Below the pieces are notes generated by a model. It did not search any database. It saw nothing but the letters and a program-made list of their open reading frames with translations, and was not told the DNA's origin. Below, piece after piece: positions 13,401-27,438 of a stretch of DNA of 64,000 bases. Each line of letters begins with the position of its first letter. Within the stretch, counting starts at the first letter, position 1. The stretch is taken from contig JALLLS010000072.1 of assembly GCA_025094145.1 (NCBI GenBank), positions 115,087 through 179,086 on the forward strand. The letters are read 5' to 3'. A program made the position numbers and the translations under genes. This DNA comes from Spinellus fusiger. Taxonomy: Eukaryota > Mucoromycota > Mucoromycetes > Mucorales > Phycomycetaceae.

Positions 13401-13929
13401 AGTATTTCTCAACTAGAGAATATTAACATCCATCACACTCTTTGCTAATGTTCCTTTTTATTTTCTCTCTCTCTCTCTCCTTCTTCTTTAATGGTGGGGA
13501 TCTGCAGTACAACAAGGAAAAAACAATATTGCCTTTAATGCTCTTTTCGAATTGGGTGCTCTGGAAGAAGCCATTGATTTACTCATTCAAACAGACCGTA
13601 TTGCTGAGGCTGCCATGTTGGCAAGATCCTATGCTCCTGAACATATGTCTAGAATTGTCAAGTTGTGGAAGACAACTCTTGAGAGCAAAAACAAACCCAA
13701 AGCAGCTCAGAGTCTGGCAGATCCTGCAGAATACAAGAACCTGTTTCCTGAACTTGAACTGGTAAGAAGAAGAAAGGCATAGTAAGATGACAGTTATTAA
13801 TACCTTTTATAGGTTGAAAAGGTTCCATCCGCCAGTAACCTTATAGATTTGGAGGAAGTGCCTTGTGCTGAAAAACAAGAAGAATCTGTTGAAGCTGAAG
13901 AAGAGCAAACAGTAGAAGAACTTCTATAA
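10488..13929 (+). CDS. SEC27: coatomer subunit beta-prime (COPI, SEC27/COPB2)
   Basis: WD-repeat subunit of the COPI coat, which binds dilysine cargo signals and drives Golgi-to-ER retrieval. Fourteen exons: 10488-10505, 10573-10689, 10818-10854, 10911-11140, 11201-11418, 11518-11885, 11952-12162, 12236-12437, 12478-12644, 12705-12812, 12864-12921, 12974-13397, 13508-13761, 13813-13929; 842 aa, close to yeast and human homologues. The N-terminus MRIDIK then [19 protein letters not shown] matches the family start. WD repeats follow ([48 protein letters not shown]), then the coatomer WD-associated region ([21 protein letters not shown]) and the helical repeat region ([17 protein letters not shown]). 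The C-terminus is acidic. All splice phases are consistent. Introns are 40-128 nt. The gene converges on the inositol phosphate kinase gene, with 333 bp between stop codons. Confidence 0.95.
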
Positions 13930-14262
13930 TCCTTTTTTCCCCTACTTTTCTTGTCCTAAATACAAATACCACATCAAACATGATAGCTTATAAACGTGGA
14001 CTGTTTCATGGTGAGATTTATGTAGAAATAGAAACAAAACAAAAATAGAGAGAGAGAAATCCAACGTGCTGTACAAAAAGAAAGAGAACAAAAAAAAGAG
14101 ATGTGTGTAGCTATAGCCAGAAAGGGGATTGAGATAGAGACAGAAAAAATAGAAATAGAAATAGAAACTACACTACTTTAAATACACTTCATTAGGTGGA
14201 CTTCTTTAGCACACACCGATACACCCCAGCCACACACTAAACCCTATGCAATAAATGTCATT
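13930..14262. other. intergenic, convergent 3' ends
   Basis: Shared terminator region between the two convergent genes. It has A-rich and GAGA-type simple sequence (14040-14165). No gene. Confidence 0.6.
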
Positions 14263-16318
14263 CTATACAAAAGTCCTTGCCTCTTGGATAACAGGACTAG
14301 TCACTCCATCAAAAAAGCCATCTTCTTCTTCACTCTCCAACTCACTAGACACTCCCTTATGTTCCCGATAAATCTGTTTAAATGTTCTTATCAGAGTATT
14401 TAAGCCAAGAAGATAGCCCATATCAGGTCCATCTGTGTAGGGTGGATAGCTGAACTCATTGCAATGAAGTTGCTTCTCTTGTGGAGTCAAGCAGTGGGCA
14501 AAGTCAATGATACGAATATCAATTTTTCGCTTGCTCTTTCTACTCCCATCATAAATCACAAGCAACGAAGAAGCATAGAACCGATACCCATCAAGAGAAT
14601 AGATAATACGCTTCAATAGACGTAGTTTGCGTACTAGGATGGGAATATGGTGGGTCTGACATCCTTCTCCATTATTAAGAAAGGCAGAAAGTGAATTTCG
14701 AAAGGTGTCTTGGTTCAATTGACGTCCATAGTACTTGTTTTCAAAGTAAAACTGTTTCTTGTCGGATCGATAGACCTTGGCAGTACCCATCATACAGTGT
14801 GAGATACTACACACCATGAGATCATAACCATGAAGGTGAACTCACCTGCATTCCGCACACTCTTACACCGAGGGTTCTGCTCGTGGAGGCATTGCATTTG
14901 TTGGTTTGACTCTCCATCTTAGAGAGAGTGGCATAGACACCGTGTTGGCGTGTTCCCATTTTGAGATCAAGGACACAAGGAAATAAGAGACCGTCTGTAA
15001 GGTCTTCAATAAGAATGAACTGTCTAACGGCATCTCGGGTATTTTGATGGGAGAGATGGCGGATCTTTTGTAGGTCACGATGATACACTTGTAGGGACCA
15101 TGGATTGGTGGGTTCGGGCATTTTTCTCCAGCTAGCAGGTGGATTGGGAAGAGGTTTCTGTGGGGATCTTTGTGGGGATCTCTGAGGTGACAGAGACACC
15201 GTGTCTGGTATAGAGTGAGCTGCCAGACCAGGCAATGAAATCACAGAATCATTCTTACTCAGTGGATCCAATAGACTGGTATGAGATGAGAGTACACCGA
15301 GAGACATGTCTTGGGCAGGGCGTATCACTGGATTATGTAATCTCATTTCTCGCATGCGTGGTGATTGAGGTGCAGAGGCAGTTGACTGCATTACAGAAGG
15401 TTTTCGTGGCTGGACTGTCACCCTATCAATAGGAAACACATCATCTGTGGGAGAAGAGGGCAGAAGAGGGTCGAGAAATACTACTTCTCTTTGGACAGTT
15501 TCTGTTTCTTTAGGATAAGCAGCACCAAGGCTGTCGGGATATGGGTAGGATAATAGAGGTGCAGATTCCAAAGGAGGCGGTTCATGGTGTAGTGGGGTTT
15601 GGTTACCAACACCACTAACACCACCACCACCACCACCACCACCACCACCACTGCTATTGCTATTGCTATTAGAAACAGTCTCTTCTAGATAACCTGTACT
15701 TTTCCAAGTATGTACATCCCTTAGGCGTTTGCGCAGTGCTTGGGGCGTAAACACTTCTCGCAAGACCTGCTCTTGGAATTGTTTAGCTCGTGTCATATTC
15801 TTAGTGAGAGGATGTGTTTCTGGTGGAAAGGAGACCTCTTTCCTTTCCTCTGTTTCTGATAATGGAGAAATGGGAGAAACAACACTATGGCAGGTGTTTT
15901 TTCTGTCTTGGCAAGTACGCCAACGACTCAAAAGGTGTTCGTTTTGGTCAAAGAAGACTTCTGGGAGAATAAGCTTATGTCCATTATCTGAAGCATCATA
16001 ATTGGCTCTGTAGGTGACATTAAGTACTCCCAAATACTGTGAGGTAAACGGGAGTAGCTGAGGGTGGTAGGCGTCGAGGTGTTCATAGACTTCTTGCTCT
16101 TTCTTTGTCACTGGTTTACAAATAGTCCTCTTTGAGAATCGAAAGAAGGAAGCATGTCCTCCTACCTGATTGGCAAAAGGTAAGAGTGGCAGCGAGGCGG
16201 TTATTTCTGTAGGATCAAAATATCTTTCTTCGGTGTCTTGTTCAACTACAGTGGGTTTCTCTTCCTTGTGGTCGGTGCTGATAGTGACATTGGTGGGAGT
16301 GGCAGACCATATCTTCAT
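14263..16318 (-). CDS. KCS1: inositol hexakisphosphate kinase (KCS1/IP6K family)
   Basis: Kinase that pyrophosphorylates InsP6 (and InsP5), making inositol pyrophosphates that regulate phosphate homeostasis, vacuoles and chromatin. Two exons, 16318-14846 and 14775-14263, with a 70-nt intron; 661 aa. The N-terminal block [31 protein letters not shown] is typical of the family. The inositol-binding signature PCVLDLKMG lies at residues 447-455. It is followed by the [19 protein letters not shown] junction across the intron, and later IDFAH, the metal-binding/catalytic motif. Between N-terminal and catalytic parts sits a long disordered linker with an SNSNSN-polyglycine run (15625-15670) and SPQRSPQ repeats, as in other fungal KCS1 proteins. 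The acceptor was fixed by frame: only the AAG at 14776 restores the VYR motif. Confidence 0.92.
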
Positions 16319-16861
16319 TGTTGAGTGTGTTAATCAGTGCGTCTGTTAATCAGTCAGTGAAGAATGGCGTAGGTGGGTAGGGCGTCAATGAATGAGTCAA
16401 TGAATGAGTCAATGAATATCTATCTGCCTATATATATAACTATTTTTCCATATATATCTACAGGTATGTCTCCAGGTCTTTAGGTATGTGTCCTAAAGTG
16501 TATATTTATAATTATAGTTATGGTAATAATAAAAGTTATGACAATAGTAATAATAAAAGTTATGATGATAATAGTTATGAAGATAATAATTATGATAACT
16601 ATGTGGAATAACAAGAGGAATCAACTATTCAACAACTCTGTTTTGCTTCTTTCTTCTGTCTCTAGCACTGGACAAGGGTTGCTAGTCACAAGAGAAAAAG
16701 AGCAGTGATTGAAATTCATAGGAATTCATAAGCACTGTTTCTCTTCCTGTCTGGGACTTGTTTGGAGACTTTTACATATATAAATATAAAATATCTACAG
16801 ACTTATCTTATAGGACTATCTATAGAATGTCTATAGGAGGTCTGAAGGAGGTTTGAAGGAT
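16319..16861. other. intergenic with simple repeats
   Basis: It contains AATG-type repeats (16386-16415), a TATATA stretch and a degenerate ATAATAA/TTATGA tract (16505-16600). This is likely the promoter of the kinase gene and the 3' flank of the PHAF1 gene. No further feature seen. Confidence 0.5.
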
Positions 16862-19123
<2,262 letters not shown>

Positions 19124-19429
19124 GGTAAAATATCAGTTAATAGTAATAAAGAGGAAGAAAAAAAAAGAAAAGGAGAAGAGGGAAGATAGCGGCATAATGG
19201 ATCCTTCTGGGGTAGTAAAGAAGGACCAAGTCACAAAGAAGTTCCATGTGACCTGCTCTTTATAAAGTGATCCTCAATAAGTAACCGGAAACTTTCAAAT
19301 TCCAGGCTATTGTTATACCAAAATAATAATAATAATAATAACATACACTATTTCTTTTTCTTTTTTTCTTTTTTCATAATACTTTTTTTATTCTTCTTAT
19401 AATGTCTGCACCATCCAAAGAATATCATA
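19124..19429. other. upstream region of PHAF1
   Basis: Holds an AAT microsatellite (19321-19341) and T-rich tracts. No gene seen. Confidence 0.5.
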
Positions 19430-19925
19430 GAAGCAAGGAGTTTTGGAGTTGGTGGGGTGATGTTATGTATTGTTTTAGTGGGGAGGGTGTTGGTAGATGA
19501 ATTGTAGTGAAGGGTAGGAGAAACTCCAACAAGTGCATTGATGTCTTGGGAAGAGCCTACTACCTTGAGCTCGAGCATCTCTATCTCTATCTCTTTTTTT
19601 AAAACTCTTTAGTCAGTTACTGCCTACAGAAAGACAATGCTGGACCCCATGCGAGTAAAACACATCAATTAGAGAGTAGTTGGTGGTATAGTAATGGCTC
19701 TTTAATGGCCCTTACAATACTGATCTCAATCCAATGGAGCATCTGTGGGCCCAACACAAAAAGATCATTAGGAAGGACAGGAGGCTATATACTACTAAGG
19801 AAAAGTTGAAGGCTGCTGTGGTGCTATAATGGGGTAAAATATCAAAGGAAGTGATAGACACCCATTGCCACTATAGGGCGGAGATGCCAGGCTGTTATTG
19901 ATGCCAAAGACTAATAATGGCTACT
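19430..19925 (+). mobile_element. decayed Tc1-type transposase fragment
   Basis: Around 19450-19510 the sequence resembles the GGVMVWGSF..GVGRL block of Tc1 transposases. Around 19713-19912 a frame reads LNPMEHLWAQHKKIIRKDRR followed by the usual C-terminal tail ending in a GCY*CQR-like stretch (compare VIDAKG in intact copies). Stops and frame changes interrupt it. No terminal repeats were found. Confidence 0.6.
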
Positions 19926-20135
19926 GAGTAGCTTTGTAATAAAAAAACCCCCACTGCTATTCATTATAAACACTCTTCTATGTATCTATTGAAAATTTCA
20001 CGTCTTTAGCTAATGAATTCATGAACTGGAAGATGATCCTAGGTTTCTTTTAGAAGAGTTTATCAATGATACTCTTTTTAAAGAAGAAGTCTTATCTTTT
20101 TCAACTAATTACAAGCCGGGAAAAGAAAAGGCTAC

Positions 20136-20522
20136 ATGAAAAGAAAGAGTATACAAAGAACTGGTGTTGAAGTACAGAAAACATTACTTTCGATAGTGTT
20201 CATACAATCCAATAGACATGAAGTATGTTCATCAAGAAGAGTAGAAGATATATATCTGGGGATTCTTTTTTCTGAATCCAGTGTAGAGATGATTCGCAAC
20301 TTGTTTGATTTATATGCTACGGACTACAATTCTTCAAAGGGATCTATAGATTACGGCTGCAAGACCAACCCTTTGATGTATTTAAAAGTGTACTACAGAC
20401 TTTCGAATATGTGTCTGGAGCTTCAAAGTAAGTCTTTCAGCTGCTTTCCTTTGAAAAGAACGTTCATACCAAAAGAAAGAAGTAATTTTCCTGTACAGTT
20501 ATTGCTGTACTACACAAAGTAG
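20136..20522 (+). pseudogene. fragment resembling mucoralean OrfB/TnpB-like (Fanzor-type) protein
   Basis: An open frame of 128 codons contains DIYLGILFSESSVEMIRNLF, LMYLKVYYRLSNMCLEL and SFSCFPLKRTFIPKE. From memory these resemble the N-terminal part of a repeated protein family in Mucoromycota annotated as OrfB/Cas12f1-like (Fanzor) transposases. The C-terminal RuvC-like and zinc-ribbon regions are not present; the frame stops and the next kilobase shows nothing similar. If the assignment is right, this is a truncated relic without nuclease function. The start is uncertain because homologous-looking sequence may extend upstream in other frames. Confidence 0.35.
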
Positions 20523-21701
20523 AGTAGTAAATACTCTATTATTTTTTACTACTCACTTTATGATGGACTGCCCTTTCACATTGTTTCTCTTGCGTGCTTA
20601 GATCTGTCTTTTGGAAATCTCTATGTGTGTGACCTGCTGATAAAGTCATGCTATCATTTTATTCGATCCTATTTCTACGATTCTGCTTACAATTCTAACA
20701 TAAATGCTTACACACTTCTTTAGTCTCCGATTTTCTCTGCACAGGGTACCTGTTTGTTAATAGTACAAGATAAAAACATATTGAATGCCTATAGAATAGA
20801 ATTCAAAATGTAAATATGAATATATGAAGAAAAGAATAAGATGGCATAGGCAATTATATTAGGTAGAGATGATGAGTAGTTGATATTATCCCGTCCATGG
20901 CCTTCATTATGAATTCTAATCTTAAGGCACATATTTGTGGTGAGATTGTTGATAACATCAACCAGTATTTATTTTCATACCAGCAATAGATTATACTTTT
21001 TACTTATCAGTAATGCTGAATACATAAAATAATGAACTAAAATGAGTGATTAAATACACTCTATAGACATTCAGTAAAACTTTTGGTTTTTTAATATGAG
21101 TATTTACTCAAAGAAGTCTCTTGCTATTATTATTGTCTTTATGAGTACTACAAGTAACATTACTATAGTAGTTAAAGAATCAAAATCAAAAGATGGATTT
21201 GGCAGTATGATTTTTATTTATTATTTATTATTTATTATTTAAAAAAAAAACCTCTTCTTCCATATCATCATTAATTAGTCACTTATTATCTCTATTCAAC
21301 ACAATTGACTCGATGAAATTATAAAATAATAATAATAACAATGTCTCCAAAGATATGGGTAGAATTCTTTCGGATATTAATTTTACAATTCTAAAAGTTT
21401 TCTTGTAAATAAATAATAGCTTGTTATACATCATCTTCACAAACAAAAGTAAACATTGTTCACAAAAAGAAATCAAATCTTTCACGAAGAATGATTTTTA
21501 ATGCTTTTTCTTTCTTTCTTTCAAAAATTGAACGGATGGTTTGTGGAAATAGTACATATCATTTCCATTTGACACATTAGTCTAAATAAAATACTAAAAA
21601 CCATTTCTTGGTCAACATTGGTAATATTTTTCTACATAATCAAAAATACGCAAAGGGAAATCTACTTCCTAACTTAGAATAACATAAAATATTTACATAA
21701 G
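20523..21701. other. gene-poor AT-rich region
   Basis: No gene supported. A TTTATTA repeat lies at 21214-21240. Short reading frames look random. Confidence 0.5.
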
Positions 21702-23290
21702 CTTTATTACTATTATTGAAAGCAAAAGCCTAACGCGTCCACTAAGAATATGTATTTCTATTGACATTGATAAGAAAGGAGAACAAGATAAGAAAGATAA
21801 GACAACAGTTTTTATTTTATTTATTGTTATATTTTCTTGATTCTACGTATAGATCAGTATTCAATAATAGTTGATCAATCTCTTTATCAGATACACACTA
21901 TAGTTTGATAAGTATTTTATTGAAATAATAAAGGACAAACATCTAGTATAGATGGAAAAAAAAAACATGAAAATAAAGCATGTTTGCACACACATTAATT
22001 CTTAAAGAAACGAACATCGCCTTCATCTTCAACAAATTTACATGATCTCCATGTATTGTATAATGCCTGAGGAATAGGTGTAGAGTCATAGCAATAGTGC
22101 TTTCCAAGAGCCTTCTTAATATGATGTGTGGCTTCTTGTGCGTGGTAATGAGGCATGTTGGAAAAGAAATGGTGGGCAACATGTGTATCAGAAATGTGGT
22201 GATGGAAGTGGTTCAAGAGAAATCCATAAGAGCGATCTATGGTGAGAGCAGCACCACGCTGGAAGTTCCATACTTTATCACTGTAATGGGGCAGTTGAGG
22301 GCTGGTGTGTTGAAGATAAGTGATCATAACAAACCAGCCATTGACGAACAAGTAAGGAATAACATAGTATTTGATGACAACAATTGAACCAAATACTTGT
22401 CCAGCATACACCAAAACAGCAACCATAATACTAAGATATGCAGTAGACTCCATGACTTCCCAGAATTGATGTTCATCAAACAGACTGCAGGAAGGGTTGA
22501 AATGAGATACCCAGCTTTCCTTTCTAGGTGGGCCACTGGCATCTATCATAAGGTGCATAAGCCAGCCAAAGGTAAGCATGCTAAAGACACCAAAGAAAGA
22601 TGCAATGGGGGTTTCTTCAAATATAGAGTGATATTCTTCCAATTGAGTATCTTCATTGCGTGGAGGGAGTCCAATTCTGCTACGTGTCTTTGGTACAAAT
22701 ACCTGGTTATACTACGTTAGATTCACCAGTTATTACACTCTCTATTTACCCACCATGTCCTCAGTCAAATGGCCTGTTCTTTTATGATGCTTTGAGTGAG
22801 TGAATTTCCATGAGAAATAAGGGACCAACAGAAGACTGTGGATAATCTTGCCAGTACCATCATTGATTGCCTAAATATGTCTGTGTTTATCCCATGGACT
22901 CTTTATTTTTATTCTATTCTATTTACCTTTGAAGGACTAAATGCCTGATGTCCACATTCATGACCAATCACCCATAGACCCATACTAACTACACTCTGGG
23001 AAAACCAGTAAGCAACCCACAGTCCAAAGCGGAAGACAGCAGGAATTGGCAAGGCATCGATATGACTGGCAGCATAAACCAACAGACCAACAAAGAGTAT
23101 GTCATGTAAGACATAAGTGAATGAGCGGAAAGTATCACGTTGGAAACAGTGAGCAGGAATAGCATCTCGGATCTCCTTGACTGTGAATTCTGGTAGCTCT
23201 CATCTCTTTGCTATTGCCTCGTGTATTGCCAGTGCTTCATTTTTTACTGCTACAGACTCCTTTTCTGACATTAATAGTCCACCGTCAAAA
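21702..23290. repeat. segmental duplication, copy B (desaturase pseudogene)
   Basis: Same-strand copy of 2399-3985, about 19.3 kb away. The downstream flank and the last two thirds of the gene are almost identical to copy A, while parts of exon 1 and a ~60-bp block at 22505-22560 differ strongly. Confidence 0.85.
21995..23271 (-). pseudogene. delta-12 desaturase paralogue with premature stop
   Basis: All three exons of copy A are conserved in position (23271-22927, 22870-22754, 22702-21995) with intact splice sites, all three histidine boxes and the normal stop. Codon 24, TGG (Trp) in copy A, is TGA here because two G-to-A changes turn GGATGG into AGATGA. Translation would stop after 23 residues. 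A later in-frame ATG in exon 1 (just before the first histidine box) would give a protein lacking the N-terminus and first membrane segment. Unless the codon is read through or spliced around, this copy is not functional. The rest of the frame is open, so inactivation looks recent or may be a base-calling error. Confidence 0.8.
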
Positions 23291-24966
23291 GAAAGATATA
23301 TGATGACATCTTATTTATATGTTTGTTTGTTTATTTTTGAACTGAGACATGATAAACACTTGTATGTGTGCGTGTGTCCGTTCTCTATAATAGGGTTTGT
23401 AGACAAGTTTATCTAAACACACGTCTATATAGATGAAAACCCATCAACTGCTTCAACAAAGAGATCAGGCAATAAAAAAAACGCTCAAGAAAGCATAAAT
23501 AGATAGTAACTATGCAAACTCAGGAAAGAGAACTGAATCTACAACTTACAATGTATAATGTAGTTCGATAGTAACTAATAATACATTACATTGTCTTCAT
23601 TTACTTTAATAAGTTTAATCATTGACTTTTTATGTTTCATCTCATACTTGATATAAGCTATATAAATATTATTTACCAATGAGAATGAAGCTAGTTGATT
23701 TTATTTACTACTACAAAAGTCAAATAATAAAAGCAATCTTCTAAGAGATCAGATTTCTCGGCCTGTTATTCTATAGCTTCTACCTTTGTATCATTTCAGT
23801 ATAAAAATAGTTTTTTTTTGTGTTAGTTGGATTTAATCTTTTCAGACGTTGCTTTTCCATAGCCATGGGCGATATCGTCTGCTATAGTTGAATAATTATT
23901 TTCAATTGATAAAAAAAAACTTTCTCTATTCACATTATATATAAGACCAACCAAGGCAGTAACTCCCGTAGAATGTAGTAGATCCAGATCATATATCAAC
24001 TAATATGGTATAAACATGTGATCATTTTATAAGTCTACCACTATGACATACAATAAAAGCTAATTCACTTAAAATTTCTTTTTTAGTTAAACATAATTTA
24101 CAAGAATATATCTCTACCAATCCAGAGAGCATATATTGTATCACAAGTATGTATGATTAGTCTATCATATCTGGCTGCATTTTATAATAGTTTATTATCA
24201 CCTTGCTCAGAGGATTTGTAAGTAGGACAAAAGGAAGTTTCTATTTAATCTAAAAGGTTCTTTCCCCCCAAAGCCAGTAGCATATTGTATATGATCCAGT
24301 ATATATTTATACATCGAATTGACTCATCCAAGAATATGATAATAATCTTTCTGTATTATTTTTCTATCTTGTGGTACTCTGTTAAAATAATAATCGTAGT
24401 GGACTTGTAGGATGTCTAGCATGTACTTTTTATTAACTATCGAGTTGAACTATTTTCAGCTGAAGTAGTTAGAATATCTTGATGTTTTTTTTTTGCTACT
24501 CCAAATTTTATAATAGATATACTAGAAAGTGTACCATTTAAAATTTAAATTAAAGAATCATTGAGGCTTGGATGGATTGTCTTGTGTTTATAATTGCTAT
24601 TGTCACCTATTACACTATTTTACCTTATATCTTTATCTGCAACCATTCATGTATCTTTTATAGCCCCTTTGATGATACAGAAATAGAATGACATGTATAC
24701 TCGTTTTATCATTGCCCATCATCTCACTTTAAACAACAAAGGCAATGTCGAGATTGATCAGACTCTTAGCATGAATCCCACTACTATAGACAAAACATAA
24801 ATCAAAGCAATACTATGATAGAGACACTGTTAAAATCCCACCAGTCCCTGAAAGAAACTGAATTAATGAAGAGATAAAATATTTGAGTAGTGTCTAGGGA
24901 TACAGTGTGTTGGATAGTGTAGAATAAAACCATATTATGCTAGAGATTAGCAATCAAGACTTGTTA
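23291..24966. other. gene-poor AT-rich region
   Basis: About 1.7 kb between the desaturase pseudogene and the long-TIR transposon. No coding region, RNA gene or recognisable repeat was identified. Confidence 0.5.
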
Positions 24967-25092
24967 CACCTTTTTCGGAAAGTATTCGCACAATCTCAGA
25001 AAAAATCGCACACTTTTTTTTTTTTCAATTTTCGCCCACTTTATATTTTACTTTTTGCACACTTTCATAAAAAAATTGCACACTTTTTAAAA
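24967..25092 (+). repeat. left long terminal inverted repeat
   Basis: About 125 bp, inverted at 26415-26546. Five spaced GCACA/GCACAC-like motifs begin near 24987, 25007, 25033 (variant CGCCCAC), 25057 and 25079, that is every 20-26 bp. This suggests an array of transposase-binding sites. Confidence 0.85.
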
Positions 25093-25108
25093 TACAATTT
25101 TTTCAACA

Positions 25109-26378
25109 ATGAGCTTACAAATCTACTATGAAGATGGACAGGGAAATACTATCGATGAATCGGGAAATGAGCCCATATTGATGGATGTAGATAAAGAATC
25201 TTTTTCTCTTCAAAACATCGTAGACTACAGTACTTGGACTTAAAGCCACCTGAGAAGCCTCAGCCAAAACCCAAGACCACCAAAAAGGATACAACTTTTA
25301 TTTCATTACCTGTATTTTACTACATGAAACATAGTGATGATGTTAAAGGTCACTTTTTTCATATGATTTATGAACTATATATGACTGCAGGTAAAGCAGC
25401 TAAGCAGTTGGGTATTGCTTGTCGAACCGCATACGACTGGCTTGAAAGAGATCAGGAACAAATCATGAAAAATATGAATAGAGATCTCAAAGTTGAGCCA
25501 GTAGATACCCCAAAAAATGGCCCGACCAGCATTATTAAATGAAGACCATAAGAAACATCTTTCTGAAAATTCTTTTTTTTTTGGATTACCCCTCTGCAAC
25601 GTTAGATCAAGCAATGGACAGTCTCACTGAACAGTTCAAAGACTTGAAAGTTGCCAAGATAACGGTTTACAGATTTATGACAGGAAAGTGTGCCTTGTCA
25701 TTTAAGAAAGCACACCTTTATTCAAAGGAAAGAAACTCGCCTGAGAATATCGAGAAAATATTTGACTGAGTTATCAGATGGAACCAAACAGACATGGATT
25801 ACAATAGTAACTGTGTGTTTATTGATGAGTCCGCTTTTCATATAAATCTGAAAAGAACCATGGCTTGGTCAAAGAAAGGAACCAGAGCAGAGGTTGTTCA
25901 GCCCACAACAAGAGCAAAAACAACAACAATTCCGGGAGTTACATCTCCTCATGGCATTATTAATGTTAAAGTAAGAGTGCCTTATACTTTTTCACCAAGA
26001 AAAAGAAAAGCAAACGGAGCAACCAAAATGCAGAAAACTACTGAAACAGTCACTGGTCATTACTTTAACCTTATTGCAAGCATTTTGGATGTTTTGGATC
26101 TTTACAGTGAATTTAAAGGACATTATATAATAATGGATAATGCACCTATCCACACAACTGAAAGTATTAGCAGACTTATTGAAAGTCGTGGCTATGGATG
26201 TCTATACCTTCTACCCTACTCTCCTGAGCTTAACCCCATTGAGCAATTTTGGTCCATTGCGAAGAGTAAGCTTAAAAGAGAAGAGCTCTTAGAAAATGAG
26301 ATGTTAAACATGAGGATCACTGAAGCTGTAGCAATGTTCTTATCAGTGATCTTAAGAGATTTTGTTATTACTCTTTGA
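25109..26378 (+). pseudogene. DDE transposase, disrupted by frameshifts and a stop
   Basis: The product would start MSLQIYYEDGQG at 25109. The frame is broken near 25220-25235, at an A-rich tract near 25512-25518, at a T run near 25571-25580, and by a TGA at 25768. Pieces in order: a helix-turn-helix segment (YMTAGKAAKQLGIACRTAY), a RPALLNEDHKKHLSE-type linker, SATLDQAMDSL, then the catalytic domain with FIDESAF (first Asp), IMDNAPIH (second Asp) and SPELNPIEQFW (final Glu). All three catalytic residues survive, but no continuous protein can be made. Breaks are described only. Homopolymer positions mean sequencing error is possible for two of them. Confidence 0.82.
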
Positions 26379-26414
26379 AATTTGAAACACGTTTAAGTAG
26401 ACATACCCTTTAAT

Positions 26415-26546
26415 AAATTTCGCACACTTTGTGCAATTTTTTTTTATGAAAGTGTGCAAAAAGTAAAATATAAAGTGTGCGAAAAGTGAAAAAAAAAAGT
26501 GTGCGATTTTTTTCTGAGGTTGTGCGAATACTTTCCGAAAAAGGTG
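26415..26546 (-). repeat. right long terminal inverted repeat
   Basis: Inverted match to 24967-25092 with the same spaced GTGTGC motifs and matching outer end CCGAAAAAGGTG, followed by TA. Confidence 0.85.
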
Positions 26547-27438
26547 TATATCAAGAAAACTAATTTTCTATAAAGAAAATGGTGTACAATAATTTTAGGC
26601 CTGAGAAGCCTGAGTTGTCTGTGTAGTATTTATTAACACGACAGTACAGGTTTAGTAATATCTTTATTAGATCAGAAGATGGAAGATTACTGCTCATGTC
26701 TCTGATGAGTTACAGTTTAAACTTATATGACATTAAAGTAAGTTTATACTAATGAGATTGAGCATGTGCTATTTCCCGAAAGTAATTAATCTTTATCAAT
26801 TAGCTTAACTTTGTTAATGATATTATGTGTGTTAGTTTAAGGGTAAAAATGAAAGGCAATATAGACTCTGAAAGATATTCATAAAGTTCAAAATAATTTT
26901 TTATGATTTTTTCTGCTAGTATACCTCTGCCTGTTGACACCATATGTGATCGATTTAGTGAACAGAAAAATAAAACACACTAAAGTATGGCATATTTTAT
27001 TCTTCCCTGAAATGTCTATACAAAGATCAAAGATCTGTCACTGTCACATATGTGCATCACAGTATGTAGATTTGAAAAAGAAAAAAAAGTTGGAAGTAGC
27101 ATTTCTTCTTAAGTAGTTTACTACTAATTAAGACCTGTAAACAATGCGTTTATTTTCAGATGGTGGACACCGTTGTACCTAGTGTCTCTACACTAATGGA
27201 CGACCTAGAGACTACAAGCTAACTCTTTCAGTATGTCCCCATAGATAATCCAGTCTATCATGAATGTATTGTGGATATATAGCCTGGACTGGGATATTTG
27301 CTTGAAACATTTCCTTGCAGAGGACAGGCTATTGTGAATACAATACAGTTCAAAGTATTTTTTTTTTGGGCGTGATTTGCTATTCGTGCATTGGGCATAT
27401 TAGCCACCCTATGAGGACTTTTGAACAATTAAGATATA
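26547..27438. other. intergenic, no gene recognised
   Basis: AT-rich sequence between two transposons. A ~60-codon frame near 26934 shows no recognisable motif. Confidence 0.45.

Larger units (their letters stand above)
24967..26546 (+). mobile_element. Tc1/IS630-superfamily transposon with long terminal inverted repeats
   Basis: A 1.58-kb element bounded by CACCTTTTTCGGAAAGTATT and its complement, flanked by TA on both sides (24965-24966 and 26547-26548). The inverted repeats extend about 130 bp and contain spaced copies of a GCACACTTT motif. Between them lies a broken DDE transposase. Structure, TA target and DDE motifs support the superfamily. Confidence 0.88.

Noticed and set aside
22097..22720. 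Open frames antisense to the desaturase copies (also 2794-3417)
   Set aside because: They mirror the conserved coding frame of the desaturase on the other strand, so conservation between copies reflects the sense gene.
21995..23271. Repeat-induced point mutation as the cause of the nonsense codon
   Set aside because: Differences between the copies are mixed in type rather than only C-to-T, and RIP is not known to me in Mucoromycota.
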